Positions 50,019 to 53,844 of a stretch of 53,844 nt of DNA are shown piece after piece. The notes under the pieces are model-generated. The model did no database searches, was not told where the DNA came from, and worked only from the letters and a program-made list of their open reading frames with translations. The stretch covers positions 1-53,844 of the forward strand of contig NZ_LQOU01000031.1 of NCBI RefSeq assembly GCF_002102155.1. The letters run 5' to 3'. Origin of the DNA: Mycobacterium europaeum (lineage in GTDB: Bacteria > Actinomycetota > Actinomycetes > Mycobacteriales > Mycobacteriaceae). The position numbers and the translations under genes are program-made. How positions within the stretch are numbered: position 1 is the first letter of the stretch; each line of letters starts with the position of its first letter.

Positions 50019-50639
50019 ATGACAGCGCCCGGCGACGGCTTCGGCGAACCCGCCCACGATGACCAGGCCGAACCGGCCCCCACCGGCAGCGGGTCTCCGG
50101 AGCAGCCGGAGGCGCCGTGGGAACCGCCGGCATCGACCGCGCCACCCGAATATCCGCCCCAGGCCTATCCCCCGCCCGGCTATCCCGCCGAGTACCAATC
50201 CGGCTACGGTGCCCAATACCCGCCGCCCCCAACCGGATACGCGCCGCCGCCCGGGTACGAGCAGCCGCCGGGTTATGGCGCTTCGCAGTACCAGCCCGGG
50301 CCGCCGCAAGTCGGCGGGCCGCCCGCCGGCTACGGGCCGCCGCCCTATTCGGGGGGCTACTACCCGGCACCGGACTACCGAAGCGGCTACGGGCCGCCGA
50401 GCCGGGTGAAACCCGGCACGAACAAGCTCGCCATCGCGTCGCTCATCTCGTCGTTCACCGGGGCGTTCTGCTGCTGCCTCGGCTCGATCGTGGCCATCGT
50501 GCTCGGCGCGGTCGCGATCAATCAGATCAAGCGCACCCAGCAAGACGGCTACGGCCTCGCGGTCGCCGGCATCGTCATCGGCATCGCCACCCTGGTGGTG
50601 ACGACGATCGTCGTCCTGTTCGCGATGCACTCGCACTAG
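50019..50639 (+). CDS. Pro/Tyr-rich DUF4190 membrane protein (Rv1233c-like)
   Basis: A 206-residue protein. Residues 1-130 are a low-complexity, Pro/Gly/Tyr-rich cytoplasmic or envelope-facing tail with repeats such as GYGPPP and YPPPGY. The C-terminal DUF4190 part (about 135-206) has two hydrophobic helices flanking NQIKRTQQDGYGLAVAGIVIG and a CCC triplet in the first helix. Such Pro-rich tails mediate protein contacts in mycobacterial membrane proteins; the partner is unknown. ATG 50019 is supported by the leaderless box; the open frame extends back to 49848. Confidence 0.85.
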   Translation: MTAPGDGFGEPAHDDQAEPAPTGSGSPEQPEAPWEPPASTAPPEYPPQAYPPPGYPAEYQSGYGAQYPPPPTGYAPPPGYEQPPGYGASQYQPGPPQVGGPPAGYGPPPYSGGYYPAPDYRSGYGPPSRVKPGTNKLAIASLISSFTGAFCCCLGSIVAIVLGAVAINQIKRTQQDGYGLAVAGIVIGIATLVVTTIVVLFAMHSH

Positions 50640-50697
50640 CAGCCTCGGCGGGCCGGGGGCGGCACCGGCGCCATCCGCCGCGCCACCACCGGCTGCC

Positions 50698-50703
50698 TAG
50701 GCT
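50698..50703 (+). promoter_or_regulatory. -10 element TAGGCT for the MgtE-domain gene
   Basis: TAGGCT is followed by six bases and ATG 50710. It supports that ATG over the upstream TTG 50704. Confidence 0.4.
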
Positions 50704-50709
50704 TTGCCC

Positions 50710-52017
50710 ATGGCATCGGTCAACAGGGTGTACATCGCCCGGCTCTCGCGGATGCTGGTGCTGGGTCCCCTCGGTGAGTCCTTCGGCCGGATCCGCGATG
50801 TCGTGGTCAGCATCAGCATCGTGCGTCGGCAACCGCGCGTGTTGGGACTGGTCGTTGATCTGGCGACGCGGCGCAGCATCTTCATCCCGATGCTGCGGGT
50901 GGCCGCGATCGAGCCGGAGGCGGTCACCCTCAACACCGGCAGTGTGTCCCTGCGCCACTTCGAACAGCGCCCGGGCGAGGTGCTGGCGATCGGGCAGGTA
51001 CTCGACACCCGGGTCGGGGTGAACGATCCCGCGCTGCCCGAGCTGGCCGGTCTCGACGTCGTCGTCACCGACCTGGGGATCGAACAGACCCGCACCCGCG
51101 ACTGGATGGTGAGCCGGGTCGCGGTGCGCTCCCAGCGGCGGCTGGGCCGGCGCGGCCCGGTGCACGTTGTGGACTGGCAGAACGTGCAGGGCCTGACCCC
51201 GTCGGCGCTGGCGATGCCGGGCCAGGGGGTGGCGCAGTTGCTGGACCGGTTCGAGGGCTGGAAGGCGGTCGATGTGGCCGACGCCATCCGCGGTCTGCCC
51301 CCCAAGCGGCGCTACGAGGTGCTCAAAGCCCTCGACGACGACCGGCTGGCCGACGTCTTGCAGGAACTGCCCGAGCTCGACCAGGCCGACGTGCTGTCCG
51401 AGCTGGGCACCGAACGCTCGGCCGACGTGCTCGAGGAGATGGACCCCGACGATGCCGCCGACCTGCTCGGCGTGCTCAATCCGACGGACGCGGAGATGCT
51501 GCTGACACGGATGGACCCCGACGAGTCGGCCCCGGTGCGTCGGCTGCTGGCCCATTCCCCCGACACCGCGGGCGGCCTGATGACCTCGGACCCGGTGGTG
51601 TTGACACCCGACACGTCGGTCGCCGAGGCGCTGGCCCGGGTCCGCGACCCGGATCTCACCCCCGCGCTGTCGTCCATGGTGTTCGTGGTGCGCCCGCCCA
51701 CGGCCACACCCACCGGCCGGTACCTGGGCTGTGTGCAACTGCAGCGGCTGCTTCGCGAGCCCCCGGCGGAACTGGTCGGCGGGATCGTCGACACCGACCT
51801 GCTCACCCTGACGCCGGAAACGCCGCTGGCGGCGGTGACCCGCTACCTGGCCGCGTACAACCTGGTGTGCGGCCCGGTGCTCGACGGCCAGAACCACCTG
51901 TTGGGCGCGGTGACCGTCGACGATCTTCTCGATCACCTGTTGCCGCACGACTGGCGAGCGGATGCACAGGCCCTCGACGCCACCGGCCGGCTGGAGGGAC
52001 TGGGAGGTTGGCGTTGA
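50710..52017 (+). CDS. Poreless MgtE-type magnesium-sensing protein: PRC barrel, MgtE N domain, CBS pair (Rv1232c-like)
   Basis: A 435-residue soluble protein. Residues about 10-80 look like a PRC barrel (GESFGRIRDVVV..PRVLGLVVD). About 180-285 is an MgtE N domain, a helical superhelix with repeated LP/L-D units (LPPKRRYEVLKAL, LPELDQADVLSEL, MDPDDAADLL). About 290-415 is a CBS pair (TAGGLMTSDPVVLTPDTS and LLTLTPETPLAAVTRYL). In MgtE channels these cytoplasmic domains sense magnesium and gate the pore; here no membrane helices follow. The next gene, overlapping by three bases, encodes a two-helix membrane protein. Function unproven. Confidence 0.87.
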   Translation: MASVNRVYIARLSRMLVLGPLGESFGRIRDVVVSISIVRRQPRVLGLVVDLATRRSIFIPMLRVAAIEPEAVTLNTGSVSLRHFEQRPGEVLAIGQVLDTRVGVNDPALPELAGLDVVVTDLGIEQTRTRDWMVSRVAVRSQRRLGRRGPVHVVDWQNVQGLTPSALAMPGQGVAQLLDRFEGWKAVDVADAIRGLPPKRRYEVLKALDDDRLADVLQELPELDQADVLSELGTERSADVLEEMDPDDAADLLGVLNPTDAEMLLTRMDPDESAPVRRLLAHSPDTAGGLMTSDPVVLTPDTSVAEALARVRDPDLTPALSSMVFVVRPPTATPTGRYLGCVQLQRLLREPPAELVGGIVDTDLLTLTPETPLAAVTRYLAAYNLVCGPVLDGQNHLLGAVTVDDLLDHLLPHDWRADAQALDATGRLEGLGGWR

Positions 52018-52556
52018 GCAAGTCCTCGTCACCGCGTCGCCTCTACACTCCGCGGACGTCGCGCCGGTACTCGCCGCGGCTGGACCCCGAGGCCGTCGGC
52101 CAGATCACCGAGTCCATCGCGCGGTTCTTCGGCACCGGCCGCTACCTGCTGGTGCAGACGCTCATCGTGGTGGCGTGGATCGCGGTGAACCTGTTCGCGG
52201 TGGGCCTGCGCTGGGACCCCTATCCCTTCATCCTGCTCAACCTGGCTTTCTCCACGCAGGCCGCCTACGCGGCCCCGCTGATCCTGCTCGCCCAGAATCG
52301 TCAGGAGAACCGGGACCGGGTCGCGCTGGAACAGGATCGGCATCGCGCGACGCAGACCAAGGCCGACACCGAGTTTCTGGCCCGCGAACTCGCCGCGGTG
52401 CGGCTGGCGGTCGGTGAGGTGGTGACCCGCGAGTATCTGCGCCACGAGCTCGAGGATCTGCGCTCGCTGCTGGCCAAACTGGACGCCGATTCCGAGGGCT
52501 CCACCGCGGCGCGGGGCGACGACGGGGCGGACCGAAAGGCTAAGAAATCGGGCTGA
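52014..52556 (+). CDS. DUF1003 membrane protein (Rv1231c-like)
   Basis: A 180-residue DUF1003 protein. A basic N terminus (SKSSSPRRLYTPRTSRR) is followed by two hydrophobic helices: LVQTLIVVAWIAVNLFAVGL and FILLNLAFSTQAAYAAPLILLAQNR (about 50-100). A helical, probably coiled-coil C terminus follows (DRVALEQDRHRATQTKADTEF, EYLRHELEDLRSLL) and an acidic end. Start: TTG 52014 overlaps the stop of the MgtE-domain gene and has GGGAGG upstream; it gives the same length as M. tuberculosis Rv1231c. Coupled translation suggests the two proteins work together, perhaps in magnesium handling (inference). Confidence 0.87.
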   Translation: MSKSSSPRRLYTPRTSRRYSPRLDPEAVGQITESIARFFGTGRYLLVQTLIVVAWIAVNLFAVGLRWDPYPFILLNLAFSTQAAYAAPLILLAQNRQENRDRVALEQDRHRATQTKADTEFLARELAAVRLAVGEVVTREYLRHELEDLRSLLAKLDADSEGSTAARGDDGADRKAKKSG

Positions 52557-52585
52557 GAACCAGTTCCGACCATTGCGCCACTCTG

Positions 52586-52618
52586 GTCACAAGAGTTATG
52601 TATGGTGATCTAGTTCAC
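52586..52618 (+). promoter_or_regulatory. CRP-type palindrome and MtrA-like half site before the transglycosylase gene
   Basis: GTGA-TCTAGT-TCAC at 52605-52618 has both half-sites of the mycobacterial CRP (Rv3676) consensus GTGANNNNNNTCAC. GTCACA at 52586-52591 matches one half of the MtrA motif found before cell-wall hydrolase genes. Both lie 45-77 bases before GTG 52663. The motif matches are visible; control by these regulators is inferred. Confidence 0.5.
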
Positions 52619-52662
52619 GGCTACGGGAGCAGTTGACCAGCTCACATACCTAGGACGGTCGA

Positions 52663-53844
52663 GTGCGCATTGGGGGACGCCGGGGTGCACGCCCGGCCGC
52701 CGCGGTGGAGCGGCTGCGAGCACTTCAGGTCAGCCGTTCGCGCGTGTTCGGCGTAGCCACCATCACCCCGTTGGTCTTCGCGGGAGCGGTCAGCGGGGCG
52801 GCGCCGTCGCTGCCCCTGAAGCTGCCCCCGGTGCACGCGAACGTCGCCCCGGTGGCGGCCGTCTCCCCTTCGATGCCCGACCTCTCGGGACCGGCCGTCG
52901 TTTCCATCGACCGTTCCCCGACCGCCTTCCACGTCGCCGAACCCGCCCTGTCGGCACCCCCGCCGGCGATGATCGTGAATGCGCCTGGGGCACTTGGCAT
53001 TCCGAGCATCGCACTGGCGGCCTATCGCAGTGCCGAGCAGAAGATGGCCGTGGCCGCCCCGAACTGCGGCGTGAGCTGGAACCTGCTGGCCGGGATCGGG
53101 CGCATCGAATCGGGTCATGCCGGCGGCGGCGCGGTCGACGCGCGCGGCACGGCGGTGGTCCCGATCTACGGCCCCGCGCTGGACGGCACGCTGCCGGGCA
53201 ACGAGATCATCCTGCAGAGCAGCGCGGGCAATCGCCCCACCTACGCGCGCGCGATGGGGCCGATGCAGTTCCTGCCGGGCACCTGGGCGCGATACGCCTC
53301 CGACGGCAAAGGCGACGGCGTCGCCGACCCGCAGAACCTGTTCGACGCCACCTTGGCCGCGGCCCGCTACCTGTGCAGCGGCGGCCTCAACCTCCGCGAC
53401 CCCTCGCAGGTGATGGCGGCGATCCTGCGCTACAACAACTCGATGGCTTACGCGCAGAACGTGCTGGGCTGGGCCTCGGCGTACGCCACCGGCGTCGTTC
53501 CGGTCGACCTGCCGCCGATGACGGGCCCGCCGCCCCCGCTGGCCGACGCACACCTCGAGCATGCCGAGGGACTCGGCCCCAACCTGCCGATGAACGTCAA
53601 CGGGCTGCCGCTGGACGATCCGCTGGCCCGCATGCCGCTGATCGACCTCACCGCACCGCAGAGCGCCGGTCCACCACCGATGTTCCCGTGGCTGACCCCC
53701 ACGCCGCAGCAGGCCCCGGCGCGCCAGCCCGGCTGCACGGTGATCTGCGTGGGGCCCCAGAACCCGCCGCCGAACGCCCCGCCGTGGGCGCCGCCAATGG
53801 CCCCACCGCCGCCGGCTCCGCCGATGGCCCCACCCCCGACGACC
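52663..53844 (+). CDS. Secreted lytic transglycosylase-like protein, 3' end outside the window (Rv1230c-like)
   Basis: The frame from GTG 52663 stays open for 394 codons to the last base, so the protein is truncated by the window edge. A basic N terminus (RRGARPAAAVERLR) and a hydrophobic segment near 27-45 form a signal or anchor. The SLT/MltB-like domain (about 135-265) contains LLAGIGRIESGH with the catalytic Glu, then AMGPMQFLPGTWARYASDG, and NNSMAYAQNVLGWASAYATG. This fold cleaves peptidoglycan glycan strands. The C terminus is Pro-rich (PPPPAPPMAPPP). Resuscitation-type remodelling is a plausible role. The CRP-like site lies upstream. Confidence 0.85.
   Translation, partial: MRIGGRRGARPAAAVERLRALQVSRSRVFGVATITPLVFAGAVSGAAPSLPLKLPPVHANVAPVAAVSPSMPDLSGPAVVSIDRSPTAFHVAEPALSAPPPAMIVNAPGALGIPSIALAAYRSAEQKMAVAAPNCGVSWNLLAGIGRIESGHAGGGAVDARGTAVVPIYGPALDGTLPGNEIILQSSAGNRPTYARAMGPMQFLPGTWARYASDGKGDGVADPQNLFDATLAAARYLCSGGLNLRDPSQVMAAILRYNNSMAYAQNVLGWASAYATGVVPVDLPPMTGPPPPLADAHLEHAEGLGPNLPMNVNGLPLDDPLARMPLIDLTAPQSAGPPPMFPWLTPTPQQAPARQPGCTVICVGPQNPPPNAPPWAPPMAPPPPAPPMAPPPTT

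Overview
The window is about 54 kb of GC-rich DNA that reads throughout as a Mycobacterium chromosome, most likely a slow grower near the M. avium complex. I base this on product order and protein sequence. From left to right the genes match, from memory, the M. tuberculosis H37Rv block Rv1276c down to Rv1230c. They include lprB/lprC, the Rv1272c/Rv1273c ABC pair, an Rv1264-type adenylate cyclase, amiB2, udgB, tap, cyp130, deaD, lprE, kgd, lpqZ, mdh, corA, lpqY-sugABC and Rv1234 to Rv1230c. Species was not determined. No rRNA, tRNA, CRISPR array, insertion sequence or prophage was seen.

Layout. 1-5.9 kb: the end of a DUF222/HNH gene, a histidine phosphatase, the lprB-lprC lipoprotein pair, a heterodimeric ABC exporter and a gene remnant. 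6-11 kb: a conserved hypothetical with an unusual repeat in its promoter, an adenylate cyclase, a hypoxanthine-type DNA glycosylase, amidase, HIT protein and F420-type nitroreductase. 11-16 kb: a 1323-residue membrane protein for cyclic-di-GMP turnover and a flavin-dependent monooxygenase, both apparently absent from this place in M. tuberculosis. 16-25 kb: FAD oxidoreductase and UdgB, Tap-like efflux pump with an FAD-linked oxidase, cyp130 with its TetR regulator behind a perfect palindrome, a CPA2 antiporter, and an acyltransferase behind DEAD-box helicase deaD. 27-34 kb: lprE, a RecB-like nuclease/helicase, a 14-TM drug pump and a membrane protein. 34-43 kb: central carbon metabolism (kgd, malic enzyme, mdh) with two tandem SDR genes and lpqZ. 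43-49.9 kb: CorA and the trehalose-recycling operon Rv1234-lpqY-sugA-sugB-sugC, ending in a Sufu-like gene. 50-53.8 kb: a DUF4190 protein, an MgtE-type regulatory domain without a pore, a DUF1003 membrane protein and a secreted lytic transglycosylase running off the right edge.

Regulation visible in the sequence: many genes carry a TANNNT -10 element ending 6-7 bases before the start codon, the arrangement expected of leaderless mRNAs, and this decided several starts. Operon pairs commonly share ATGA or GTGA overlaps. The most promising novelties are the duplicated two-module c-di-GMP protein, the Sufu-like gene coupled to the trehalose importer, the TetR palindrome that doubles as promoter and start codon of cyp130, the 8-bp-periodic TGTAA triplet before the 192-residue hypothetical, the kgd/malic enzyme/mdh grouping, and the poreless MgtE plus DUF1003 pair.
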